This document shows positions 43,699 through 53,819 of a stretch of 64,000 bases of DNA, one piece after another. The notes beneath the pieces were generated by a model. The model searched no databases. It worked only from the letters and a program-made list of their open reading frames with translations, and had not been told where the DNA came from. Both the position numbers and the translations under genes were made by a program. Position 1 is the first letter of the stretch. Each line of letters begins with the position of its first letter. Origin of the DNA: Candidatus Altimarinota bacterium (GTDB taxonomy: Bacteria > Patescibacteriota > Gracilibacteria > BD1-5 > UBA6164); the NCBI GenBank assembly GCA_028713225.1, contig JAQTOS010000006.1, positions 1 through 64,000 on the forward strand, given 5' to 3'.

Positions 43699-44289
43699 AT
43701 GTTTAAATCAAAAAAGGCAACCAGTATAGTTGAAGTTATGGTAATAATGCTAATTATTGTAGTATGAACTGTTTGAATGTATAGTATTTTTGGACAGTGA
43801 CAAAAATTATCTATTACAACATCAAATAGAATACAAGCTATTCAAATATCTAGAGAATGACTTGAGGCTATGATAAATATAAGAGATAGTAATTATTTAC
43901 TATATTCTGCTAATTATAAAGATTGTTGGAACACAATAAATTATGATACAAATTGTGTTTCATGAACTCCTAATAATATACGAGCTGGTTCTTATAAAAT
44001 ATTTCAGTGAAATGATTCAAAATGGTATTTATCATGATTTAGCAGCTGATTATATTCAGATACAACTTACAGGAATAATTTCAAAGTATGAATCGATTCT
44101 AACTGATTATATACTCAAAGTTGATGAACTGATACAAAACCATTATTTACAAGGGAAATTAAAGTAAGCTATCCGCAAACAGATGAAATGAAATTAACAA
44201 GTTTAGTTCAATGGACTGATTCTTCAAAACAATGAGCGTTAAAAGTAGAATTATCAACTACTATTACAAATTTTAAAAACAAAAATTAA
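43699..44289 (+). CDS. Type IV prepilin-like protein
   Basis: 196 residues. The N-terminus MFKSKKATSIVEVMVIMLII is a class III signal: short basic leader, A-T-S at the cleavage region, Glu at +5 of the mature protein, then a hydrophobic helix. The remaining domain has two Cys (DCWNTINYDTNC) that could form a loop disulfide. It resembles minor pilins of the PilV/PulG kind. No pilus ATPase or peptidase genes are in this window. Seven or more glycines are TGA. It could take part in attachment to a host cell; this is inference. Confidence 0.8.
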
Positions 44290-44315
44290 ATTTAAAATTT
44301 AAAATTTAAAATTTA
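44288..44315 (+). repeat. Heptamer tandem repeat AAATTTA x4
   Basis: Four exact copies of AAATTTA follow the prepilin stop and run into the terminator. Number of copies could vary between strains by slippage. Confidence 0.8.
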
Positions 44316-44343
44316 AAAAAACCAAGAAATTTCTTGGTTTTTT
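44315..44343. terminator. Bidirectional terminator of prepilin and rnr
   Basis: AAAACCAAGAAA / TTTCTTGGTTTT hairpin with T-runs on both sides. Confidence 0.85.
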
Positions 44344-44345
44344 AT

Positions 44346-46328
44346 TTAAGCTAAAATAAAATCTATTTTTCATTCCATAGGACTTACTCTATCGATTTTA
44401 ATATCTAGAGAATCTCATAATCTATAAGTTTTTCAGGTTCTTTCATCTCTCATTTCCATAAAATCAATATCATATAAGAAATTTCATCATAAATTTTCTA
44501 TTCTTATCATTCATTCAACGTAATTTTCAAGTTCTACAAATATTCCATTCGCGATAATTCATGAAATAGTTCAAGAAAAAGTTTGTCCTATTTTATCTTC
44601 TACAAATTTTGCTTTTAGATAATCATTTATTTTGTATTCAATTTTTTCAGATTTCTCCTCTTTTTCACTTGTTATTTGAGCAACACTTGGAAGCAAGGCT
44701 CTATAATGTTTTATTCTTTCTCTATCTAGTTTCTTATTAATTTTTTCTTTGATAATTCTATGAATTTGCAAATCTGGATATCTTCTAATTGGTGAAGTGA
44801 AATGACTATAATGGTCTAATGCAAGTCCAAAATGTCCTTCATTTACTTCTGAATAAATTGCTTTTTGCAGAGTTCTTAAAACAAATTTTGAAACTATTTC
44901 TGGTTTTGGACATAATTTAATTTCATCTAATACTAATTGAAGAGATTTTGGAGAAATTTTATCATCAAGTTGAAATTTAATTCAGAAAATATGTAGCATT
45001 TTTTGCAGTTTTTCTATATCTTCACTTGCTGGATCTCTATGAATTCTATATAAAAATGGGGTTGTAGAAAACTTTTTTCAAATAGCTTCATTTGCAATTA
45101 TCATAAATTCTTCAATAATTTTATGAGCAAAATGTCTAGTGTATTTAGATATTTTTATTGGCTTAAATTCTTCATTAACTTCTATTTTTATTTCAGAAAA
45201 ATCAAAATCCAAAACTCACATCATTTTCTTTCTCTGTTCTATAATTTTTTTCAAATTATTTGCAGTTTGTAAAAATTCTAGTAGCTCTTTATCTTGTTTT
45301 TTCTTGGTAATATCTGCTTGAAGTTCTAATTCATTAGAAGATAATGTTTTGGTATCTCAAAGTAAATAAAAAACTTCATCATATGTTAATCTATAATTTG
45401 ATTTTATAATAGATTCGTAAACTTCTGTATTTATGATTTCTCAAGTTTTCCCAATTTCCATGCAAGCAGTAAGAGTCAATTTATCCTCATTTGGATTCAA
45501 ACTACAAAGTCAATTACTAAGTTTTTCTGGAAGCATTGGAATAACTTCAGATGGATAATATGTACTTGTAGAGCGATTTAAAGCTTCGACATCAAGAGAA
45601 GATCATTCTTTTACATAATGAGTAACATCAGCTATATGAACATAGAGTTTATGATTTCCATTTTCTAATTTTTCTATACTTATCGCATCATCTAAGTCTT
45701 TTGCAGTAATTCAATCTATAGTAGTAGTAAATAAATTTCTGAAATTTTTTCTTCTTTCGTTTTCATATTGATTAATTTTTGGAGCAATTTTAGCAACATC
45801 TTCCAAAACTTTTGGACTAAAACTTAGTTTCAAACCTGATTCAATAACTATTTTGATTAAATCTCATTTATTTCACTTGAAATCTGGAAGAATTTCCGTA
45901 ATTTTACCATCTGGATTTTTCCTTTCCCATTTCATGATTTTTACTATTACTTTATCTCCATTTTTAGCTCTCATGGAATTAACTCAAGCAACAAAAATAT
46001 CATGTTGAACCAAAGCTGAATCAACTCTAACAAATCAGAAATTTTTAGATATTTCATAAGTTCAGATAAAAATATGTTCCGCTCTTTTCAAAATTTTTGT
46101 AACAACAGCCTCATCTCTTCATTTGAAACTTTTAACTTCGGCTTCTACTTGGTCTCAATCAATAGCAGTATTTCTATTTCTCGGAAATACATAAAATCCT
46201 TTTTTTTCAGTTTCTAAATCAACAAAACCAAAATCTCATTTTCATTGGTGATAAATTCAAGTTATTTTCTGAATGTTTTGAGAAGCCGGTTCTTCCCTTC
46301 TTGTATATTCTTTTTTAAAATTATTCAT
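44346..46328 (-). CDS. rnr: Ribonuclease R (RNB family exoribonuclease)
   Basis: 660 residues. N-terminal cold-shock-like part (ITGIYHQG.. and [17 protein letters not shown]), RNB catalytic domain with [20 protein letters not shown] (the Asp cluster that binds Mg2+), [24 protein letters not shown] and [20 protein letters not shown], and a C-terminal S1 domain. It degrades structured RNA 3' to 5'. Usually D-x-x-D-x-D-D is seen; here the motif reads [11 protein letters not shown], which is the normal arrangement. The gene is monocistronic. Confidence 0.95.
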
Positions 46329-46391
46329 TTTTATATATATGATGTGTAAAATTTTTCTTTGATTATATGAATTTTTCTAATTTAAACAATA

Positions 46392-46423
46392 AAAAAGCCT
46401 AAGTTGAGAAACTTAAGCTTTTT
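46392..46423 (-). terminator. Terminator of pentapeptide gene
   Basis: AAAGCcTAAGTT-gaga-AACTTAaGCTTT hairpin right after the stop at 46425. Confidence 0.75.
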
Positions 46424-46424
46424 C

Positions 46425-46973
46425 TTAATCTAAAATAATATCAAAATATTGAAGCAATCAGATACTATGTTCTCTAGAAAATTTTGTTTTTTCCAATTTA
46501 TTTAAATTAGGATTAATAGAAAAATTATAAGTTCCTGTTAAATCAGTCTTCTTCAGGTTTGTATTCAAAAAAATAGATTTTTCTAAATCACAGTACAATA
46601 TTTTAGAACCTTCTAGATTCGCATTTGTAAAATCAGTTTCTTTGATTTCCGAATCCTCAAAATATACATTTTTTAGATTTAATCAGTAAAAAGAAGACAA
46701 AGAAATATTACAATCCTTGAAATTAAAATTAGATAAAAAATTATTCAAATCCACAAATTTAAATCACATTATTTTTGAATTTATAAATGAAACATTATTA
46801 AAACTCGCATTTTTTATAATTACATTTGATAAATTACACTTTTCAAAAGCACAATCATTAAATTTTTTTCACGAAAAATCATAAGCCGAAAAATCAATTC
46901 AATAAAACTGTTTATTACTTATTTCATCTAATCGTAAGATATCATCGACATTATTATTTAGTACTTTTTCCAT
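46425..46973 (-). CDS. Pentapeptide repeat protein
   Basis: 182 residues of A(D/N)LxX-type repeats forming a right-handed quadrilateral beta helix: FNDCAFEKCNLSNVIIKNAS, FNNVSFINSKIMG, FKDCNISLSSFYGLNLKNVY, FTNANLEGSKIL, then SIFLNTNLKKTDLTG. Length and form recall Qnr/McbG DNA-mimic proteins that protect gyrase, but most such proteins have unknown roles. No signal peptide. Several glycines are TGA. It is monocistronic. Confidence 0.88.
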
Positions 46974-47025
46974 TTTATTTTTTGTGTTTAAAATATTTTT
47001 TGACTATTATATTTTTAAACAAACA

Positions 47026-47057
47026 AAAAACAACTTCCTTTTATAGAAGTTGTTTTG
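47026..47057 (-). terminator. Terminator after tRNA-Leu
   Basis: ACAACTTC / GAAGTTGT hairpin with T-run on the minus strand, 12 bases beyond the tRNA 3' end. Confidence 0.8.
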
Positions 47058-47068
47058 AATATTTTATA

Positions 47069-47152
47069 TGGTGCCTAGAGAGAGACTCGAACTCTCATGG
47101 ATCGCTCCGGGGGATTTTGAGTCCCCTGTGTCTACCATTTCACCATCCAGGC
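47069..47152 (-). tRNA. tRNA-Leu (anticodon CAA)
   Basis: 81-base class II tRNA plus encoded CCA. Acceptor GCCTGGA pairs with TCTAGGC (one G-U), anticodon stem GGGGA/TCCCC with loop CTCAAAA (anticodon CAA, reads UUG), a 14-base variable arm, and T-arm GAGAG-TTCGAGT-CTCTC. The 3' CCA is encoded (47071-47069). It is the only tRNA in the window; the suppressor-like tRNA-Gly(UCA) that the code requires is not here. Confidence 0.95.
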
Positions 47153-47285
47153 ATATACTTTTCTAGTTAGAAGCACCAGAAAAGTGACTGGATTATATGT
47201 AAAAGCCTTATAAATTCAAATCTTTTTTTAAAATTTTAATTTTTATATATAATGACGAAAATATTAATTTAAACAAAATTATAAA

Positions 47286-47990
47286 ATGCAAAGATTTTAC
47301 TTGGAAAGAAGATTTGGTGAACAAATGAAAATAACTGATACTATTATGTATAATCAAATAACTAGAGTTCTTAGAGCTAGAGTAGGAAATGAGTATATAT
47401 TTTTCAATTCTACAGATAATATAGATTATGTTTACAAAATTGATTCAATTGATAAAAATACTGTAGTTTTATCTCAAATAGAAAAAATAAATAAATTAGA
47501 GTATAATCTAGAAATCAATCTATATCAATCACTTCCAAACAAACATGAAAAAATAGATAACATAATACAAAAATGAGTAGAAGTTGGAATATCTAATTTC
47601 TATTTCTATAAATGAGAAAGAAGTCAAAAACTCGATGTAGAAGCTAAAAAAATAACAAGATTTCAAAAAATAATGTGAGAGGCTGTGGAACAATCTGGAA
47701 GAAATAAAATGCCTGATTTAGAATTTACAGATAAATTAGATTTTAATACTGATAAAAATGAATTAAATCTTTTCTTTCATACAAATTCTGAAAATTCTCT
47801 AAATTTAAAAAGCCTAGATTTTAGTGGATTTAAAACTATAAATATCTTCGTTTGACCAGAAGGTTGATTTTCTGATAATGAAGTCTTAAACTTCGAAAAA
47901 GATTGATTTAAAAGAGTGAATTTAGGAGAAAATATTATGAGAACAGAAACTGTTTGAACTGTGGTTTGATTTTATATAAGACAAAGCTAA
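47286..47990 (+). CDS. rsmE: 16S rRNA (uracil1498-N3)-methyltransferase RsmE
   Basis: 234-residue SPOUT-fold enzyme that methylates U1498 of 16S rRNA with SAM. MQRFYLERR at the start, ITRVLRARVGNEYIFF in the PUA-like domain, then the knot: QSGRNKMPDLEF, NIFVGPEGGFSDNEV and NLGENIMRTETVGTVVGFYI. The glycines of GPEGG include TGA. It is monocistronic and followed directly by three REP copies. Confidence 0.94.
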
Positions 47991-47993
47991 TTT

Positions 47994-48106
47994 TCCCTAC
48001 GGATGTGAATATTTTCATTACAAAAAAAATCAACTCCGTAGGGAATGAATATTTTCATTCCGAAAAAAGATTGAATAAAAAAGGAACGATAATAATCGTT
48101 CCCTAC
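47994..48106. repeat. Three REP copies after rsmE
   Basis: Copy 1 is degenerate (CCCTACGGATGTGAATATTTTCATTA, 47994-48020 region); copy 2 is CCGTAGGGAATGAA/TTCATTCC (48036-48062); copy 3 is GGAACGAT/ATCGTTCCCTAC (48083-48106). Orientations alternate, as in BIME clusters, and stem changes are compensatory between copies. Confidence 0.85.
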
Positions 48107-48112
48107 AAATAT

Positions 48113-49309
48113 TTATTCTATTTCTTCTTGTTTTTGATATTCTTTATAATCTGAAACCTTGAAACTCATTTCGTTTTCTTCGTTGTGTTTAGATTTTGCA
48201 ATATGTAATAATTCTAAAATAAAGAAAATAATTGATTCTAGAAGTTCATAAGCATCATTTAAAAAAGCTAATCTATAATCAAGTCTTGGTAAATATGCAA
48301 TTCAGAAGAATATTGGGAAAAGCAATAATAGAAGCCAATTTAGAGAAACTAGATAGAAATAATTCAAAAGTAGAATAAGTATAAATAAACTAGTTATAGC
48401 TAAACCATTTTTGATATGATTTATGTATTTTGAGTTTTTAATAAAACAAAACATTATATTTATAATTGGAATATAAATAAGAAAACTTGGAATTTTTGTA
48501 TCATTTTTAGTTGAAAGAATTGCTATATTATCTTTGGCTCTTTGTTCTTCTTTTAATCTAGTTTCAAGTTCTATAACTGAGAATTTTTGAAAGGCCGTAA
48601 AATATCTTTTTAAATATATGAAAAATGATTTAAAGAAAACAAAATATGAAAGAGTATCTTTTAAATATCTTAAATTGAAATTCAAAATATTTCATTTCAT
48701 AACTATTTGTATAGAAGAAAAAACTACAAATAATATGTAAAACAAAACAAAAACTGAAGCAATATTTGAATATCCTAAAATATAAATCAAAATTATTAAA
48801 AAACTAGAATAAGAATTTAATTTGATGATATTATCTAGTAACTGGTTTCTATAATTATAATATTTTCCATAAACTAAAAATCAGATAAATGGGATATGAG
48901 CCAGAATTAAAGTCATTTTTTCTTTTTCATTCATTTCAACATTTTCAGCAACTTCAACTAAATTTTCAGTTTTAGTCATAGAACCAAAATCTCTTATAGT
49001 GAAATATTCTCATTTCCCTGCTTTATACATACCGTAAAGCATAAAAGCAAAAGTAAACAAGAACAAAATTATAGAAATAATTTCATTTAATCCATAATTT
49101 AAGAAAACAAAACCTGATAGAATAGATAAATGTAAGAATAAAAACCAAGTAACAACTAAAAATAATTGTAAAAGTAATGCTGTTTTTGTATGAGATTTAA
49201 CAAAATCATTATCAATGTATTCGTTATTTTTCACGAATAAAAAAGTTGCACAAACTCAAACTAACATATAAGCAGATAAAGCATTATTTTTTGTTCTTGT
49301 ATCAAACAT
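48113..49309 (-). CDS. Polytopic membrane protein, hypothetical
   Basis: 398 residues with about eight hydrophobic segments. The N-terminal block has NDFVKSHTKTALLLQLFLVV, similar to Tic20/DUF4870-like small membrane proteins (F-V-r-x-H-x-x-q-A-L), and a second copy-like region follows (LILAHIPFIWFLVYGKYYNY). The C-terminal tail is charged (EYQKQEEIE). Its glycines are few and mixed GGN/TGA. Function unknown. It lies 22 bases downstream of engB and may be cotranscribed. Confidence 0.65.
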
Positions 49310-49331
49310 AGTTTTTAAAATTAAGTATTAT

Positions 49332-49916
49332 TTATTTTTTAAAAGATTCATCTAGAATAGAAATAAGTTCTTTAAGTCCTTCTTTTGTTACAGTTGAAAA
49401 ATTTATAATTTTTTCTCCGAAAAATACCTGGCTAGCATGATTATGAGATTTATTTGCATCATTTTTACTAAGTTTATCTATTTTATTATTTAATATCAGA
49501 ATAGGCATATTTAGTTTTTTTAGATACAAATACATATCTTCATCTTGTTTTTGAGGTCCTAATTTTGAATCTACTATCATTATAGCTTGTTTCAAATACA
49601 TACTTCTAGCTTCTGTATACCAACTTATAAGAGCATCTATTTTATCTCTTGAAACTATACCAAGTTTAGCAAAACCATAACCAGGTAAATCTGTAAAATA
49701 ATATTTATTATTAACCAAAAACATATTTACAGTTTTAGTCGACCCAGGTTTAGAACTAGTTCTAGCCATAGATTTTGTATTAAACAAAGTGTTTAGTAGA
49801 CTAGACTTCCCTGCATTAGATCTTCCCAAAAATATTATTTCTTTTCTTTCATCAAAAAATACGTCTTTCGTTTCTATATTTAGAACTTTATAAAGTTCTA
49901 CTTTTTCTATTTTCAT
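49332..49916 (-). CDS. engB: Ribosome biogenesis GTPase EngB (YihA/YsxC)
   Basis: 194 residues. G1 is FLGRSNAGKSSLLNTLF, G3 YFTDLPGYGFAKLG, G4 ILNNKIDKLS; the switch region has ARTSSKPGSTKTVNMFLV. EngB is needed for 50S subunit assembly and division in many bacteria. All nine glycines are GGN, but they are few and mostly in the nucleotide sites, so I do not read this as transfer. It is followed by a membrane protein gene. Confidence 0.94.
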   Translation of the reverse strand: MKIEKVELYKVLNIETKDVFFDERKEIIFLGRSNAGKSSLLNTLFNTKSMARTSSKPGSTKTVNMFLVNNKYYFTDLPGYGFAKLGIVSRDKIDALISWYTEARSMYLKQAIMIVDSKLGPQKQDEDMYLYLKKLNMPILILNNKIDKLSKNDANKSHNHASQVFFGEKIINFSTVTKEGLKELISILDESFKK

Positions 49917-50012
49917 TTATGCTTTTTTATTTTATAATCTATTTTATTTGGCTTTGATTATATATAAAAATCAAAAATAGTAAAATTTAAATAAACACTC
50001 ATTAAAAATTAT

Positions 50013-50040
50013 TTGACTTTTTTCCCATTCCTCTTATACA
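50013..50040 (+). promoter_or_regulatory. Promoter of the flavin oxidoreductase gene
   Basis: TTGACT, 16 bases, TATACA; start predicted near 50047, ahead of a long palindrome. Confidence 0.6.
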
Positions 50041-50063
50041 TTACAAGTCCCAAATAGGCAATT

Positions 50064-50105
50064 TGAACTCTATTTTATACTATCCATAGTATATGATAGA
50101 GTTCA
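50064..50105 (+). promoter_or_regulatory. 42-bp palindromic operator in leader
   Basis: TGAACTCTAT-TTT-ATACTAT-CC-ATAGTAT-ATG-ATAGAGTTCA: all but the inner three-base pair match. The arms and centre fit a dimeric repressor site, or a strong leader hairpin, 33 bases before the start codon. No repressor gene adjoins. Confidence 0.65.
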
Positions 50106-50138
50106 TAAGAAAAACAAAAAAAACAAGGAGAAGAAGAA

Positions 50139-51221
50139 ATGGAACCTGTAAAAATTGGAAAATGGCCAATTAAAATTCCTATTATCCAAGGTGGTATGGG
50201 AGTTGGTATCAGCTGGGATGGACTAGCCGGTGCTGTAAGTATAAATGGTGGACTTGGAGTAATTAGTTCCGTTGGGACTGGCTATTACCAATTCCCTAAA
50301 TTTGCAGGAAAATTAATTAATGGAAGACCTAATGATGAAAATTTTTGCTCATCTGAGGCTCTGAAAGAGATTTTCAAAAATGCTCGTAAAAAATGTGGTG
50401 ATGCTCCTCTTGCTACAAATATTATGCACGCACTTACTGACTTTAAAGCAGGAGTGATTTCAGCATGTGAGGCTGGAACAAATATTATCATTTCTGGTGC
50501 TGGTTTAGCAACATCTCTTCCTGAATATACAAAAGATTATCCAGATGTAGCACTTGTTCCGATTATTTCAAGTGCACAAGCTGCGAAAATTTTTTGTAAA
50601 AAATGGTCGAAAAGTTACAGCCGACTTCCTGATGCATTTATTGTTGAAGGACCTAAAAGCGGTGGGCATCAAGGTTTTGCTTTTGAGGATTGTGAAAAGC
50701 CTGAATATCAACTCGAAGCAATTATTCCAGAAATTTTGGAAGAAGTTGCAAAATGGGGAGAAATTCCTGTATTTGCAGCCGGTGGAATCTGGGATAAAGC
50801 GGATATCGATAAATTCATTGAAATGGGATGTGTTGGTGTACAAATGGGTACTCGCTTCATAGCTACACATGAATGCGATGCTCCAGAATACTACAAGCAG
50901 CTTCTTATTGCTTCAAATGAAAATGATATCGTTCTTGGCGAAAGTCCTGTCGGTTTACCAAGTCGCAGACTCTACACAAATTTACATAAACTTATGGCAC
51001 GAGAAAAGGCACCAAAAATTGCCTGTATCTCAAATTGCGTAAGCGCATGTAAACATGGAGAAGGAGCAAAAAAAGTAAAATACTGTATCGCAGATAGACT
51101 TGCTGATGCAATTATGGACAAACGCGAAACAGGTCTTTATTTTACCGGAACAAATGGTTATAGAGTAAATGAAATTATCTCTGTACATGAACTTCTACAA
51201 AAACTCACGCAAGGAGAGTAA
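50139..51221 (+). CDS. NAD(P)H-dependent flavin oxidoreductase (nitronate monooxygenase family), likely acquired
   Basis: 360 residues, TIM-barrel FMN enzyme. IPIIQGGMGVGISWDGLAGA is the N-terminal signature; GPKSGGHQGF binds FMN with the conserved His; VFAAGGIWDKADIDKFIEMG then GVQMGTRFIATHEC is the phosphate-binding end. Relatives oxidise nitronates or act as FabK-like enoyl-ACP reductases; no fatty-acid genes adjoin. About forty glycines are all GGN and none TGA. Arg and Leu codons include CGC, CGT and CTC, rare in neighbours. An AAGGAG Shine-Dalgarno lies 12 bases before the ATG. These point to recent transfer from a standard-code bacterium. The stop is TAA, so it reads correctly in both codes. 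Confidence 0.93.
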   Translation: MEPVKIGKWPIKIPIIQGGMGVGISWDGLAGAVSINGGLGVISSVGTGYYQFPKFAGKLINGRPNDENFCSSEALKEIFKNARKKCGDAPLATNIMHALTDFKAGVISACEAGTNIIISGAGLATSLPEYTKDYPDVALVPIISSAQAAKIFCKKWSKSYSRLPDAFIVEGPKSGGHQGFAFEDCEKPEYQLEAIIPEILEEVAKWGEIPVFAAGGIWDKADIDKFIEMGCVGVQMGTRFIATHECDAPEYYKQLLIASNENDIVLGESPVGLPSRRLYTNLHKLMAREKAPKIACISNCVSACKHGEGAKKVKYCIADRLADAIMDKRETGLYFTGTNGYRVNEIISVHELLQKLTQGE

Positions 51222-51226
51222 ATTTT

Positions 51227-51258
51227 AGCTGGCCAAATATGGCTAGCTTTTCTTTTTT
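51227..51258 (+). terminator. Terminator of the oxidoreductase gene
   Basis: AGCTgGCCA-aata-TGGCtAGCT hairpin (one G-U) with T-run; GC-richer than most terminators here. Confidence 0.8.
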
Positions 51259-51269
51259 CAAAAATTTTC

Positions 51270-51297
51270 TTTACATTTTATATTCCTTATCTATAAT
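51270..51297 (+). promoter_or_regulatory. Promoter of 51330 gene
   Basis: TTTACA, 16 bases, TATAAT, 33 bases before the ATG. Confidence 0.6.
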
Positions 51298-51329
51298 GCA
51301 AACTTAATTTTAATAAAAATTTAAGATAT

Positions 51330-52487
51330 ATGTGAATAAAACTAGATAATATTCCCGTTTTTGATGATACTATTTTATGACAATATAATGAAATTGCTTG
51401 AAATTTAAATGGTATACAAGAAGCTATTTATGAATTATTTAGTAAAGAAAATGAAAAAGGTGAATCTATTCCTTTTGATGAAAATGACCACGAATTAAAT
51501 ATGGATTTTTCATATTCTGATTTATTAAAAGAAGATTTAGAGTATTTAAAATGAGAATTAAATGCAGAAGAATATGCGAAAATTGCTGATTTTTATGCTA
51601 TAATAGATGATAAAAAAGAAAAAGCTGAAGAGATAAATATAGCATTTGCTCAAAATTTACAAAAATTATTTAATTTAATATGAAAAATTAAAAAAGATAT
51701 AGATAATAAAATGTTAAATGAATCTTTATATTTTTTTAAATCAAATATAGAAAAAATTATAAAAGAACAATGACAAATATTTGAAGTTATATCATCAAAT
51801 GCAAATATAGACTTAATAGAGATAAGTAAATCTCCATATTTATATATATTTAATAAACTAACAAAAGAAGCTCAAAGAATAGCTAAATCTTATGAATTTG
51901 CATGCTTAGAAACTGATATTTATGAAAGATTAAAACTAATTGAACATATCTATTTTTCTGATTTAAACTTAGTTGCGAAATTTGAAGACACTATAGAAAA
52001 ACATGATTTAAATCTATGAAGTATAGAGATGCTTGTATATTATACTCATATGTTTGAACAAAATATAAAAAATATGTGAGACAAAATTTCTAGCTCTAAA
52101 ATTATAGAATACAAAACAAAACTTCTTCAAATAACAGAAACAAATATAGAAAAATTTTGATTCAGTGATGATTTTAATCTAGATGATTTTGTTGAAAAAG
52201 AATTTATGTGACACCTAGAAATATTAAAAGAAAAATTAGAAGATGATATAAAAGCACTTTGAAGTTCAATTAGTAAATATGATAAAGAATTATTAAAATT
52301 TCCAAATTTAAGCAATATTATAAAAATATATAATATTCTGAATACAAGAAGAAATAAAAAATTAAACCATATTTCAGAAATGATTGCTGAAATAAATAAC
52401 ATAGATATTTCAAAACTTACAAAAAAAGAAATTTCTGAAGCAAAAGTTGAACTAGATAAGATATTTAATAATTGAAGTTTATTATAA
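51330..52487 (+). CDS. Helical coiled-coil hypothetical protein
   Basis: 385 residues, acidic, almost all helix with heptad-like patterns (LKEDLEYLKGELNAEEYAKI, IGKIKKDIDNKMLNESLYFF, EYKTKLLQITETNIEKF). No signal, membrane segment or catalytic motif. The second codon is TGA (Gly), which shows the start lies in host code. Could be structural or scaffold; family unknown. Monocistronic. Confidence 0.65.
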
Positions 52488-52518
52488 AAAAGTTCCTGAA
52501 ATTTCAGGAACTTTTTTC
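52486..52518. terminator. Terminator between 51330 gene and htrA
   Basis: AAAGTTCCTGAAA / TTTCAGGAACTTT, T-runs both sides, serves two convergent genes. Confidence 0.9.
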
Positions 52519-53712
52519 TTAATATTCACCAAGTGTTAAAGTCAAATTTTTAGTAGATCAATCTCATCTCAAAACTTTTAATTTTATTAGGTCACCTGGA
52601 ATTTTGTTTTGAATAATATCTGATAAATTAGTTTTTTCATCTATTTTCATTCCATCAGCTTCTTGTATAATATCTCCTGCTTTAATTCATGCTTTTTCAG
52701 CATTTGAACCAACAACTACTGTTCCGTCTTTATTTGGGATATAATCTCAAGTTTGAACAGATAAATTATAAGTTTTAGCTAAATTAGCATTAAGTGGAAT
52801 ATATTGAATTCCCAAAAAAGCTCTTTTGATTTTTCCTGATTCATCTATAGATTTCAATATATAATTTACTTTTTGAAGAGAAAGAGGAATTGCAAATCAT
52901 AGATTTTGTGAATTCCCTGCTATCGCTGTGTTTATCGCCAAAACTTTTCAATCCAAATCAATAAGTGGTCATCCACTATTTCCTGGATTTATAGCTGTAT
53001 CTGTTTGTAATAATCATGATAATTTTTCACTTTGTGTTCAATCTGATGATGTACTAGCCTCTATACTTCTTCATTTTCCGCTTATTATTCAAAAAGTTAC
53101 AGTGTTTTGAAATTCAGCCAAAGCATTTCAAATAGCCATTACAAATTGTCCAATATTTACTGGATTTTTCTCATCCAGAAATTCAAGAGGAATAATTTTA
53201 TCCAAATCATTTTGACTTGCTCAAACTAATTTGATAACAGCTAAATCAGTAAGTGGGTCTTTTGCAATAACTTTAGCGTCAAATTGTTTTCCGTCACTAG
53301 TAATAACTGTATAATCAGCATTATCATCGGCTACAACGTGTTTATTTGTTAAGATTGTACCATCTTTTCTAACAAAAAATCAACTTCATCCACCAACTTG
53401 TCTTTTTTCTTTTCCAACTGGAGTTTGAAAAAAGCCAAATGGATCAGCTTGATAAACTACTAAATCTTTTTTAATTATTATACTTACAACTGATGGTGAA
53501 GCTGTTTTAGCTAAGCTTGTTATTTGGCTTTGTAAATCAGTTAAATTAATAGTTTTTGTTATAATATTACTTGTTATTTTTTCTCATAAATTTTCAACAC
53601 TTGCTGTAATTTCTGGCATTTTCCCAAGAATATAAATCATAAAATATGACCCAATAAATCCAGAAATAAGCGAAAAAAATATTATATAAATTGCGAGTTT
53701 TTTGTGATTCAT
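52519..53712 (-). CDS. HtrA/DegP-like serine protease
   Basis: 397 residues. N-terminal membrane anchor (LAIYIIFFSLISGFIGSYF), trypsin-like domain with the triad LTNKHVV (His), LTDLAVIKL (Asp) and QTDTAINPGNSGGPLIDLDG (Ser), then one PDZ domain (KAGIKAGDIIQEADG). It degrades misfolded proteins outside the membrane. Linker SVENLGEKITSN has TGA-Gly. The last two residues of the linker to the PDZ include IQYIPLNANLAKTY. The gene is close to a C1q-like exported protein and an ECF sigma pair, an envelope-stress setting. Confidence 0.94.
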
Positions 53713-53791
53713 ATTAGTTTTTATTTAAGTTCTAAATTAGAAATTATTATATTTTAGAAATTATAAAAATCAATATTAAAATAATCTTAGA

Positions 53792-53818
53792 AAAAAGACT
53801 AGAAATTCTAGTCTTTTT
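53792..53818 (-). terminator. Terminator of C1q-like gene
   Basis: AAAGACTAGAA / TTCTAGTCTTT hairpin with T-run, just after the stop at 53820. Confidence 0.8.
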
Positions 53819-53819
53819 G

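Noticed and set aside
49332-49916. EngB as an acquired standard-code gene
   Set aside because: It lacks TGA, but has only nine glycines, mostly in nucleotide motifs, and no Shine-Dalgarno.
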